In this document: piece after piece, positions 1 to 8,700 of the stretch
How positions within the stretch are numbered: position 1 is the first letter of the stretch
How the letters are laid out: the number at the start of each line of letters is the position of its first letter
DNA from: JACPRL01 sp035573715
Lineage (GTDB): Bacteria > Acidobacteriota > Terriglobia > Acidiferrales > 2-02-FULL-67-57
DNA length: 31,385 bases
Direction: 5' to 3'
NCBI GenBank assembly: GCA_035573715.1
Contig: DATLZZ010000012.1
Span: 1 to 31,385 of the forward strand
Made by a program: the position numbers and the translations under genes
The notes under the pieces: generated by a model
Told to the model about the DNA's origin: nothing
What the model saw: only the letters and a program-made list of their open reading frames with translations
Database searches by the model: none

Positions 1-96
1 GAAGTGCGTTGGAGGCTCCTGCTGGTAGCATGACGAAACTCGAAAATGGAAAAATCGAAAAACGGCGGGAGGAGATGAACCGACTCGAATCACCGA

Positions 97-170
97 CTAA
101 GTACTCTAGAATCAACACGAGTGGCGACAGCGAATCACCCCCCGTCACTCCCTAAGTTCTTTGGAATCAA
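97..170. repeat. Imperfect 19-bp direct repeat, two copies
   Basis: Copies at 97-115 and 152-170 share ctaagt-n-ct-n-t-n-gaatcaa and match at 16 of 19 positions. Each is also preceded by the octamer gaatcacc (87-94 and 132-139), so the repeated unit is longer, about 45-55 bases. Function unknown; it could be a degraded dispersed repeat. Confidence 0.45.
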
Positions 171-269
171 AGGAATCCGAATCAACCCCCGGGAGTGGAG
201 TCGCTGCGGGACTGACAAGAAAAGAGTTGGGAGGTGACAGGCGACTACCTATCGGTCGGGCGAATCCGC

Positions 270-298
270 TGGCCAAACGCGCAGCTTTGGAGCATAAT
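270..298 (+). promoter_or_regulatory. Possible sigma70-type promoter for rocA
   Basis: A -35-like TGGCCA (270-275, 4 of 6) is separated by 17 bases from CATAAT (293-298, 5 of 6). This would give a leader of about 45 bases before the ATG at 352. The -35 is weak, so this is a tentative call. Confidence 0.35.
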
Positions 299-351
299 AG
301 TTGCCTGCCCCAAGCAGAAAACCGGAACTGAATTCCGTACTGGAGACACCA

Positions 352-1923
352 ATGAAGAAGCTCCCCGCATTCAAGAACGAACCCTTCCAGGACTTTTCCA
401 AGAAGCCGGTGGCCGCGAAGCTGCAGGCCGCGATTCAGAAAGTGCGCGCCAGCTTCGGGCGCGAGTACCCGCTGGTGATCGGCGGGCGGGAGGTGAAGTC
501 GGATCAGAAGCTGGTATCCATCAACCCGTCGAACAAGAGCGAAGTAGTGGGCGTGTTCCAGAAGGCGACGGCGGGGCAGGCGCGCGAAGCAGTCGAGGTC
601 GCCTACCAGGCGTTCCAGACGTGGCGCTACGAGCCGGTGGAGAAGCGCGTGGAACGGATGCTGAGGGTGGCGAAGATCATGCGCCAGCGCAAGAACGAGC
701 TCGTCGCCTGGTGCATCCTGGAAGCCGGCAAGACCTGGACTGAGGCCGATGCCGACGTGGCGGAGGCGATTGACTTCGCCGAGTGGTACTCGCGCGAGGC
801 GCTGCGCATCTGTCGACCGCAGCCGACCTATCCCTTCCCCGGCGAAAAGCCCGAGCAGGTGTTCATCCCCCTGGGCGTGACGGCGGTGATTCCGCCGTGG
901 AACTTCCCGGCGGCGATCCTCTCGGGGATGACGTTCGCGGCGCTGGTGGGCGGCAACACGGTGGTGCTGAAGCCCTCGAGCGAAACGCCGGGCATCGGCT
1001 GGCAGATTGCGAAGATTCTGATGGAGGCGGGCTTCCCCGACGGCGTGATCAACTTTGTTCCGGGCGGCGGGGCGACGGCGGGCAACGCCATGGTCGAGCA
1101 CCCCAAGACGCGGCTCATCGCCTTCACGGGCTCGATGGAGGTGGGGCTCGACATCGTTCAGCGGGCGGCGGTGACCCAGCCGGGACAGATCTGGATCAAG
1201 CGCGTGATTGCCGAGATGGGTGGCAAGAACGCCCAGGTGGTGGACGACTCCGCCGACCTGGATGCGGCCGCCGAGGCGGCCAAGATCGGCGCCTTCGGGT
1301 TCCAGGGGCAGAAGTGCTCGGCGGCGTCGCGGCTGGTGGTGCACCAGAAGGTCTACGACAAGTTCCTGGAGAAACTGGTGCCGCGCGTGAAAGCGATTCG
1401 CGTGGGGCCGTCGGAAGATCCGGCGAACTGGATGGGGCCGGTGATCGGGCAGAGCGCCTACGACTCCATCATGGGCTACATCAGCGTGGGGAAGAACGAA
1501 GGCAAGCTGCTGGCGGGGGGCGAGGGCGACGACAGCCGCGGGTTCTTCATCCAGCCGACGGTGTTCACCGACGTCGATCCGCACGCGCGCATCGCGCAGG
1601 AAGAAATCTTCGGACCGGTAACGGCGGTGATTCCGGCGAAAAATTTCGAGCACGCCATTGAAGTCGCCAACTGCACCAAGTTCGGGCTGACCGGCGCGGT
1701 GTTTTCGTCGAGCCGCAAGCACCTCGAGTACGCCAAGGAACGCTTCTTCTGCGGCAACCTGTATCTCAACCGCAAGTGCACCGGCGCCATGGTGGGCGCG
1801 CACCCCTTCGGCGGCTTCAACATGAGCGGCACGGATTCGAAGACCGGCGGGCGCGAGTACCTGCTGCTGTTCACGCAGGCCAAGGCCATCACCGAGAAGC
1901 TGGGGATGGCGAAGAAGAGATAG
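352..1923 (+). CDS. rocA: L-glutamate gamma-semialdehyde (1-pyrroline-5-carboxylate) dehydrogenase
   Basis: This NAD-dependent aldehyde dehydrogenase oxidises glutamate 5-semialdehyde (P5C) to glutamate in proline and arginine breakdown in the cytoplasm. The 523-residue product matches the usual length of free-standing P5C dehydrogenases. Visible motifs are IPPWNFP near the N-terminal third, the Rossmann-fold FTGSMEVG, the general base Glu288 in IAEMGGKN and the catalytic Cys322 in GQKCSAASR. The IKRVIAEMGGKNA and FFCGNLYLNRKCTGAMVG stretches are typical of the RocA/PutA-C branch rather than of generic aldehyde dehydrogenases. The frame extends to a TTG at 301, but the ATG at 352 has a GGAG (342-345) six bases upstream and starts MKKLPAFKNEPF, as in the family. 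No proline dehydrogenase is adjacent. Confidence 0.93.
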   Translation: MKKLPAFKNEPFQDFSKKPVAAKLQAAIQKVRASFGREYPLVIGGREVKSDQKLVSINPSNKSEVVGVFQKATAGQAREAVEVAYQAFQTWRYEPVEKRVERMLRVAKIMRQRKNELVAWCILEAGKTWTEADADVAEAIDFAEWYSREALRICRPQPTYPFPGEKPEQVFIPLGVTAVIPPWNFPAAILSGMTFAALVGGNTVVLKPSSETPGIGWQIAKILMEAGFPDGVINFVPGGGATAGNAMVEHPKTRLIAFTGSMEVGLDIVQRAAVTQPGQIWIKRVIAEMGGKNAQVVDDSADLDAAAEAAKIGAFGFQGQKCSAASRLVVHQKVYDKFLEKLVPRVKAIRVGPSEDPANWMGPVIGQSAYDSIMGYISVGKNEGKLLAGGEGDDSRGFFIQPTVFTDVDPHARIAQEEIFGPVTAVIPAKNFEHAIEVANCTKFGLTGAVFSSSRKHLEYAKERFFCGNLYLNRKCTGAMVGAHPFGGFNMSGTDSKTGGREYLLLFTQAKAITEKLGMAKKR

Positions 1924-1938
1924 CGGGCGCCCCTGCGC

Positions 1939-1944
1939 TATAAT
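1939..1944 (+). promoter_or_regulatory. -10 box of the tRNA-Arg promoter
   Basis: A perfect TATAAT ends ten bases before the first tRNA nucleotide, so transcription would start a few bases upstream of the mature 5' end. No good -35 is seen; the expected place falls in the rocA stop region. Confidence 0.55.
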
Positions 1945-1953
1945 CGTTCCCGC

Positions 1954-2030
1954 GCGCCCGTAGCTCAACCGGATAGAGCTTCGGATTTCTAATCCGAGGG
2001 TTGCAGGTTCGATTCCTGCCGGGCGCGCCA
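1954..2030 (+). tRNA. tRNA-Arg (anticodon UCU)
   Basis: The full cloverleaf is visible. The acceptor stem is GCGCCCG (1954-1960) with CGGGCGC (2020-2026), followed by discriminator G2027 and an encoded CCA (2028-2030). The anticodon stem TCGGA/TCCGA carries the loop TTTCTAA, which places TCT at positions 34-36 and so reads AGA. The T arm is GCAGG-TTCGATT-CCTGC. The gene stands alone, 30 bases after rocA. Confidence 0.97.
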
Positions 2031-2056
2031 GCGTTCGCCGCGGCAGATAAACGCCG

Positions 2057-2644
2057 ATGAACGCAGCGAGCAACTCCTCAAAAACATTCCAGCCTGCTGG
2101 TGTGTGCGCAACTGTGGCGCTGGTGCTGGCCGCGCTGGCGCTGGCGCCGGGCAGCGTCGGCCAGCAGAAGGGAGGCAAGGCCATGGCGTTCGAGATCAAG
2201 ACTCCGGCGTTTGCGTCGGGCGCGGAGATTCCGAAGAAGTTCACTTGCGACGGCAGCGACGTTTCGCCGGCGCTGAGCTGGAGCGAGCCGCCGAAAGGCA
2301 CGCAGAGCTTCGCCCTCATCATGGACGACCCCGACGCGCCGGTCGGCACGTGGGTGCATTGGGTGCTCTACGACTTGCCGGCCAGGGCGCGCGGATTGCC
2401 CGAAGGAGTCCCGAAGGACGCCGAGCTGAAAGACGGCGCGCGCCAGGGAAAGAACAGTTGGCCGCGCACCGGCTACAACGGTCCGTGCCCGCCGCCGGGC
2501 CCGGCGCACCGCTACTTCTTCAAGCTCTACGCGCTCGACTCCAAGATCAACCTGAAGGCCGGCGCGACGAAAGCCGAACTCGAAAAGGCGATGCAAGGCC
2601 ACATCCTGGCGCAAGCGGAAGTGATGGGCCGCTACCAGCGGTGA
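2057..2644 (+). CDS. Exported YbhB/YbcL-family (PEBP-like) protein
   Basis: The product belongs to the phosphatidylethanolamine-binding protein family in its bacterial YbhB/YbcL (Raf kinase inhibitor-like) form. The physiological ligand in bacteria is not settled. Family signatures are FTCDGSDVSPALSW, the ligand-pocket strand MDDPDAPVGTWVHWVLYDLP, GYNGPCPPPGPAHRYFFKLYALD and the closing helix. The first ~35 residues read as a signal peptide (hydrophobic ATVALVLAALALA), which suggests a periplasmic protein of 195 residues. An in-frame ATG at 2183 (MAFEIKTPAF) has a strong GGAGG (2171-2175) seven bases upstream and would give a cytoplasmic form like E. coli YbhB. The upstream ATG has no clear ribosome site and sits in a cagataaacgc/gatgaacgc-like repeat fragment. 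I favour the long form because of the signal peptide. Confidence 0.85.
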   Translation: MNAASNSSKTFQPAGVCATVALVLAALALAPGSVGQQKGGKAMAFEIKTPAFASGAEIPKKFTCDGSDVSPALSWSEPPKGTQSFALIMDDPDAPVGTWVHWVLYDLPARARGLPEGVPKDAELKDGARQGKNSWPRTGYNGPCPPPGPAHRYFFKLYALDSKINLKAGATKAELEKAMQGHILAQAEVMGRYQR

Positions 2645-3142
2645 TTATTGAAGAGTGACGGCGTTGTAGTCGCCGCGGATGATGGCCTCGCGGATTTCCT
2701 TCGGGCTCTTGCCTGCCTGGGTCATCTGGTCAACAAGGAGAACCTCCTTGAGACAGATGGCTCACCCGGCGCCATGATCGCTGGCGTAACAATCAAGCAA
2801 GCTGGTATGGCCGACTTTGTTGCACCAGCAGTAGCAGGGCTGCTGAGCGACGACGCCGGGAAGGCGATGGGCGACGCGGTAAGCGCGCTCGATGACGGGA
2901 TAGTCGCGGTAGCGCTCAGGCGGCATCAGCGTCGGGAAAGGCTTCGCGGCTTCGGCGCTCTCGTGGAACGGCGGAACGGGCGGCTTCTGCGGCTCGGTTG
3001 TGGCAGGCGACGAGCCGTGGGCGGCGGGCGGCGTGAGCGCGGGCTGCGGCGCCGGCGCGGGTTTCTGCTCAGCGCTCGAGCAGCCGCTGAGCCACACGGC
3101 GGCGGCCAGGAACAGAAAGGCGGTGGCGCGCGCGTGCCTCAT
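2645..3142 (-). CDS. Candidate selenoprotein: PCYCGC-motif lipoprotein with in-frame UGA
   Basis: The product is a lipoprotein of the PCYCGC-motif family, whose function is unknown. From the ATG at 3142 it has a signal peptide with the lipobox LSGC (Cys21), a Pro/Ala-rich linker to about residue 60, then the Cys-rich domain: C103-Y-C105-W-C107, H112 and C118. At codon 127 (2764-2762) there is a TGA. The same frame then runs on for 38 codons, starting A-I-C130 and including GKSPKEIREAI, to a TAA at 2647-2645. As I recall the family, this tail follows a C-x2-C pair, and the TGA falls exactly on the first Cys, giving U127-A-I-C130. A SECIS-like hairpin follows the TGA at once. I therefore read it as one 165-residue selenoprotein rather than a 126-residue protein with a lost tail. 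It is divergent from korA, with 125 bases between the starts. The ribosome site is weak. Confidence 0.75.
2723..2759 (-). promoter_or_regulatory. Candidate bacterial SECIS element
   Basis: On the coding (minus) strand, two bases after the TGA, CATCTG (2759-2754) pairs perfectly with CAGATG (2728-2723). Inside, an internal loop of TCT against TTGAC leads to a perfect 7-bp upper stem, CAAGGAG (2750-2744) with CTCCTTG (2740-2734), closed by the loop GTT (2743-2741). The apical loop starts with G at +19 from the UGA. A small G-bearing loop about 16-37 bases after UGA is the known bacterial pattern for SelB-dependent selenocysteine insertion. Confidence 0.72.
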
Positions 3143-3267
3143 GCCACTACTGTAGCCGGACGCGGGCGCGGTTGTCGAGCGCCCAGCCGGCGGCTCAACA
3201 AACTGGCGCCGGTATGTTATTCTATGCATCCGCTTTGCCATCGCGGAGCGTGCCGGAGCAGCCCCGA

Positions 3268-5229
<1,962 letters not shown>

Positions 5230-5236
5230 GGGCGTG

Positions 5237-6193
5237 ATGGCTACAACGACGACAACCGTTGAATTCAAGATCAAAGATTACAAGGCCGAGATCCACAACG
5301 ACTGGTGCCCGGGCTGCGGCGACTTCGGCATCCTCACCGCCCTCCAGATCGCGCTGGTGAAGCTGCAACTCCCGCCGCACAAAGTAGCGGTGGTGAGCGG
5401 CATCGGCTGCTCGGGCAAGACGCCGCACTACATGCAGACCTACGCCTTCCACACGTTGCACGGGCGCGTGATGCCGTCGGTGACGGGATTGAAGCTCGCC
5501 AATCCGAGCCTGACGGTCATCGGCGTGGGCGGCGACGGCGACGCCTACGGCATCGGCGCCGGCCACTTCGTCAACGGCGGCCGCCGCAACCTCGATATCA
5601 CCTACGTGGTTTTCAACAACGACGTCTACGCGCTCACCAAGGGCCAGGCCTCGCCGACCATCCAGAAGGGGATGAAGACCAAATCCATGCCGGAAGAGTC
5701 CATCATGGAGGCGCTGAACCCGGTGGCGCTGGCGCTGGCCTGCGGCTACACGTTCGTGGCGCGCGGCTACGCGCTGGACGTGAAGCACCTGGCCGAGCTC
5801 ATCGCCCAGGGCATCCAGCACCGCGGCAGCACGCTGATTGACGTGCTCCAGACCTGCCCCACCTACAACGACCTGCACTCCAAGTCGTGGTACGAAGGCA
5901 AGAAGCCGGAGCAGAAAGGCCAGTCGCCGCTCTACCGGCTCGACCAGATTGACTACGATCCCGTCGTCCACGACCCCACCGACCGCCGCGAGATTGCGCA
6001 GAAGAAGGCGCAGGCGATTCTCAAGTCGGAAGACACGGACCGCATCGGCATCGGAATTTTTTACAAGTGCGAGACGCTGACTTACGAAGACTTCCTTGAA
6101 AAGAAAGGTCGCATCCGCCGCGACCAGCCGCTGGCCGAGCGCGAAGACATCTACCAGCGCGACATCACGCCGCTCCTGGACGCGCTCGCCTAG
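5237..6193 (+). CDS. korB: 2-oxoacid:ferredoxin oxidoreductase beta subunit (KorB)
   Basis: This is the thiamine diphosphate and [4Fe-4S] subunit that partners KorA. The 318 residues include the cluster ligands Cys24 and Cys27 (WCPGCGDFG), Cys58 (GIGCSGKTPHYM) and Cys207 (QTCPTYND). The ThDP/Mg site is GDGD (99-102) followed by VVFNNDVYALTKGQASPT. All key residues are present. The ATG at 5237 lies seven bases after the korA stop with GAGGG over that stop as ribosome site, so the two are surely co-transcribed and probably translationally coupled. Its 3' end faces the porin gene with only four bases between the stops. Substrate choice (2-oxoglutarate rather than pyruvate) is inferred from overall resemblance. 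Confidence 0.93.
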   Translation: MATTTTTVEFKIKDYKAEIHNDWCPGCGDFGILTALQIALVKLQLPPHKVAVVSGIGCSGKTPHYMQTYAFHTLHGRVMPSVTGLKLANPSLTVIGVGGDGDAYGIGAGHFVNGGRRNLDITYVVFNNDVYALTKGQASPTIQKGMKTKSMPEESIMEALNPVALALACGYTFVARGYALDVKHLAELIAQGIQHRGSTLIDVLQTCPTYNDLHSKSWYEGKKPEQKGQSPLYRLDQIDYDPVVHDPTDRREIAQKKAQAILKSEDTDRIGIGIFYKCETLTYEDFLEKKGRIRRDQPLAEREDIYQRDITPLLDALA

Positions 6194-6197
6194 CTTC

Positions 6198-7634
6198 TCA
6201 GAACTTGTAAATCACGTCAAACTGCATCCGCTTCAAGTACGGGTCCTTTCCCTGCGGCTGAAACGGCGCCGGCACCAGGTTCAGGGTGTCGTGCGGGTTG
6301 AAGAGGCGACCGACCAGCAGCGTGTAATCGAGCGTGACGCTGCGGTGAATCTGATATGCGGTGCGCACGCGGTGACCGAGCACATTGGTGGCGGAGCGCA
6401 GGTCGTCGAAGTTGTAGGCGCCGATGACGGCCTCGCGCTCGATGCGCATCAGCGTGTAGCCGAAGAGCCAGTCGCCCTTCTCGTCAAGCCGCCCGACATT
6501 CAGCTCCGCCCAGTAGCCGCTGCGTTCATCCGAGGCGCGGAGGTTGTTGACGAAGTTGAAGGTCAGCCGCAGCGGCCAGCGCGGTTGCCAGGCGTAGCGC
6601 AGCTCGGCGATGAGGTCAAGGTAGGTGAACTGCTCCTCGTAGCCGATGATGTTGCCGCTCCCATCGCGGCGCACGTGGTTGGAGAGGCCGAGGCTCGGAT
6701 TCAAACTCCTGTTGCCGATGGCCACCGCGATGGCGTCGGCGTTGCGGAAGTTCAAACCTGCGGCGTAGAAGCCGAGCCGTGCCCGCTCGCTCAGCTTCCA
6801 GTGCGTCTGCACCTGGCCGCCCCAGATGAAGCTGTCGCCTGCGGCCGAGAGTTCGTTGAAGGGCAGCTCGAAACCGACCAGCTTCAGGTTGGTCAGCGGC
6901 GAATCCTTGAAGTCGAAGGAAAGCGTCTGCGCGAAGCCTTCGGGGTTGAGGTCGTTGTCGAAGGTCAGCTCGGTGCGATACCACGGCGGCTCGAACTTGC
7001 CGGCGGTGACCGTGAGCCAGGAGGCGCGCTCCGGCCGATAGCTCAGCCAGAATCGGTCGAGCGTGACCAGCTTGTGGGTGAAGAAGCCGGAGAAGCTCTG
7101 GTTGGTCGAGCCCGGATTGTCCAACGCGCCCGTGGCCAGGCGAAATCCGCCGGTGAGCTCCTTGCTGATGCTGGCCACCCCTTGAAAGCGAAAGCGGGCC
7201 CGCTCGCGGTTGCGGAACTCGGCGCCCTCCTGGAAGAACGGTTCGTAGCGCACGCGCAGGTCGCCGCTGAAGCTGAAGCTCGACAGGCGTTTGCGCCAAC
7301 TCTCGCCCTCTTTCTTGGTCTCCGCGACAGCGGTTTCCAGTTGCTCGACCCGCTTCTCGAGAGTTTCCGGCGCGAAAGCCGCCGACGGCGCCGAGGCCGC
7401 CTCGTGCGGAACCATCGGCAACGCGAGCCCCAGCTTCTCCTGCAGCGCCTCCAGCAGCGTTCCCTGCTGGCGCAGCAACTCCTGCAACTGGCGGATTTGC
7501 TCCTGCTGCGCCGCCATCTGTGCTTTGAGCTCTTGCAGCTCTGGATTCGCGCCGCGGCTCGTTTGCGCCCACAGGCTTGGCGGCAGAATCACCAGGCAAG
7601 CTACAACCAGAAGTTCACATCCGTTGCTCTTCAT
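6198..7634 (-). CDS. Putative outer-membrane porin with N-terminal coiled coil
   Basis: The 478-residue product has a signal peptide (ELLVVACLVILPPSLWAQ), a Gln/Leu-rich coiled coil (about 30-62, with ELKAQMAAQQEQIRQLQELL), a linker, and then a long run of alternating hydrophobic/aromatic strands (LRVRYEPFFQEGAEFRNRER, then WLTVTAGKFEPPWY). It ends FDVIYKF, and a terminal Phe on a beta strand is the outer-membrane assembly signal. This fits the 'putative porin' family, in which the coiled coil is thought to sit in the periplasm. The solute is unknown. The ATG at 7634 follows a G-rich ribosome site (about 7640-7644); the longer frame to 7691 would put basic residues ahead of the signal peptide. 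It is divergent from the DUF4331 gene. Confidence 0.85.
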   Translation of the reverse strand: MKSNGCELLVVACLVILPPSLWAQTSRGANPELQELKAQMAAQQEQIRQLQELLRQQGTLLEALQEKLGLALPMVPHEAASAPSAAFAPETLEKRVEQLETAVAETKKEGESWRKRLSSFSFSGDLRVRYEPFFQEGAEFRNRERARFRFQGVASISKELTGGFRLATGALDNPGSTNQSFSGFFTHKLVTLDRFWLSYRPERASWLTVTAGKFEPPWYRTELTFDNDLNPEGFAQTLSFDFKDSPLTNLKLVGFELPFNELSAAGDSFIWGGQVQTHWKLSERARLGFYAAGLNFRNADAIAVAIGNRSLNPSLGLSNHVRRDGSGNIIGYEEQFTYLDLIAELRYAWQPRWPLRLTFNFVNNLRASDERSGYWAELNVGRLDEKGDWLFGYTLMRIEREAVIGAYNFDDLRSATNVLGHRVRTAYQIHRSVTLDYTLLVGRLFNPHDTLNLVPAPFQPQGKDPYLKRMQFDVIYKF

Positions 7635-7740
7635 CGCATCCCCCGAATTCCGGCGTCGTCGGGCGAGCCGGAAGTTGCGGCAGCCTACCACAGCCTTGCT
7701 TGCTGCCGGTATGCCCTTCCCTTGAGTGAGCCCATTCCTG

Positions 7741-7789
7741 TAGAATTGCGCCCACCTGCCGTGTTGGCGGCTTGGGGGACGGGCAATTC
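7741..7789. promoter_or_regulatory. -10-like box and inverted repeat before the DUF4331 operon
   Basis: TAGAAT (7741-7746) resembles a -10. Overlapping it, GAATTGC (7743-7749) is repeated inverted as GCAATTC (7783-7789), and the arms extend by CCC/GGG if two bases are bulged. No -35 with good spacing is seen. The arms could be an operator or a leader stem. Confidence 0.3.
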
Positions 7790-7814
7790 TTCAATCCTTC
7801 AAGGGAGGAAATCC

Positions 7815-8693
7815 ATGAGCTCAGGGTTGAAGCGCGTGACCGCAGCTCTGATCTGGCTGCCGGCTGTGCTCGCGCCGCAGATATATGCATCCGATCATTC
7901 CGATGCTCCCCAGGCGGCGGGACTGGTTCGACAGGACGCCAACCTCAGCGACCTGCATGCGTTCGTGGTGGGGCCCAACCTCGTCCTTTCCCTGTGCTCA
8001 AACGTCGCCATCCCGCTCAGTGCCACGTCGTATGTCTTTCCGACTGACGTAACGTTCGAGATCAACCTGGACGTGGATTCTGCGGTCAGCCCCGCCGATC
8101 CCTTCGGCGACGGCGGAACCATCCTCAACCCGGAGCGGATCAGCGAAGACATCGTGTTCCGCATCCGCTTCCGCGCCGATGGCTCGGCGCAGGTGCAGCG
8201 CATCGTGAAGGGAACGGTTCAAGGGGACCCGCACCTTGTGAGTTTCTTTGCCGGCTTGCGGGACGACCCTTTCATCCGCGGGCTTCGGCAAGGACGCAAC
8301 ATTGCCGCGGTCGTGCTGGAAGTGCCGTTGAGCGCCGTGCTGAGCGGGCAGAGCACGATTTTGATCTGGGCCACCAGCAAGGTGGAGGACTTCGACGGGC
8401 CCTTCCAGGATCTCGTCGGACGCTCCTTGCGCTCCATGTTTCCCGAAAACGATGCCCTCAACAAGATGCATCCGCGGCAACATCTGCGCCGCGCCGGCGC
8501 GCGGCCGGACGTGATGATCTACAACACGGCGCTGCCCGCCGCCTTCCCCAACGGGCGCGCCCTCACCGACGATGTCATCGATCTGGTCGGCGATCCGCGG
8601 ACGCTCGCCAACGACGCTCCCTTCCCCAGCACGAACGACATTCCGTTCCTGACCACGTTCCCCTATCTGGCGCCTCCGCATCCGGCTCCGTAG
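7815..8693 (+). CDS. Exported DUF4331-family protein
   Basis: The 292-residue product has a signal peptide (LKRVTAALIWLPAVLAPQIYA) followed at once by SDHSDAPQAAGLVRQDANLSDLHAFV, close to the family start (SSHREAP...D..DLYAF). Later blocks such as TFEINLDVDSAVSPADPFGD, the calycin-like strands, and RPDVMIYNTALPAAFPNGRALTDDVID near the end also fit DUF4331. The molecular role of the family is unknown; members are secreted or periplasmic. The ATG has a strong AGGGAGGA (7802-7809). The stop is only seven bases from the start of the TPR gene, so the two form an operon. Confidence 0.88.
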   Translation: MSSGLKRVTAALIWLPAVLAPQIYASDHSDAPQAAGLVRQDANLSDLHAFVVGPNLVLSLCSNVAIPLSATSYVFPTDVTFEINLDVDSAVSPADPFGDGGTILNPERISEDIVFRIRFRADGSAQVQRIVKGTVQGDPHLVSFFAGLRDDPFIRGLRQGRNIAAVVLEVPLSAVLSGQSTILIWATSKVEDFDGPFQDLVGRSLRSMFPENDALNKMHPRQHLRRAGARPDVMIYNTALPAAFPNGRALTDDVIDLVGDPRTLANDAPFPSTNDIPFLTTFPYLAPPHPAP

Positions 8694-8700
8694 GACGCGC

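Larger units (their letters stand above)
1..351. other. Noncoding region upstream of rocA
   Basis: No convincing gene lies here. A short forward frame (ATG at 30, stop at 153-155, 41 codons) is AT-richer than the genes around it and has no recognisable motif. The first 33 bases could be the last codons of a gene that ends at the TGA at 31-33, but that is too little to judge. The stretch holds an imperfect direct repeat (97-115 and 152-170) and a possible promoter for rocA near 270-298. Confidence 0.5.

Noticed and set aside
145..2349. Long minus-strand ORF of 734 codons
   Set aside because: It runs antisense to rocA, the tRNA and the PEBP-like gene. The RPAGIEPATLGLEIRSS stretch is simply the reverse reading of the tRNA-Arg gene, a well-known false protein.
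2762..3142. Treating the lipoprotein as complete at the TGA, or as a pseudogene
   Set aside because: The open, family-like tail after the TGA, the Cys position it replaces and the hairpin just after it fit recoding better. The nonsense-mutation reading remains the main alternative.
6096..7814. Forward ORF running from korB through the porin region into DUF4331
   Set aside because: Only the part from 7815 has a ribosome site, signal peptide and family match; the earlier part is antisense to the porin gene.
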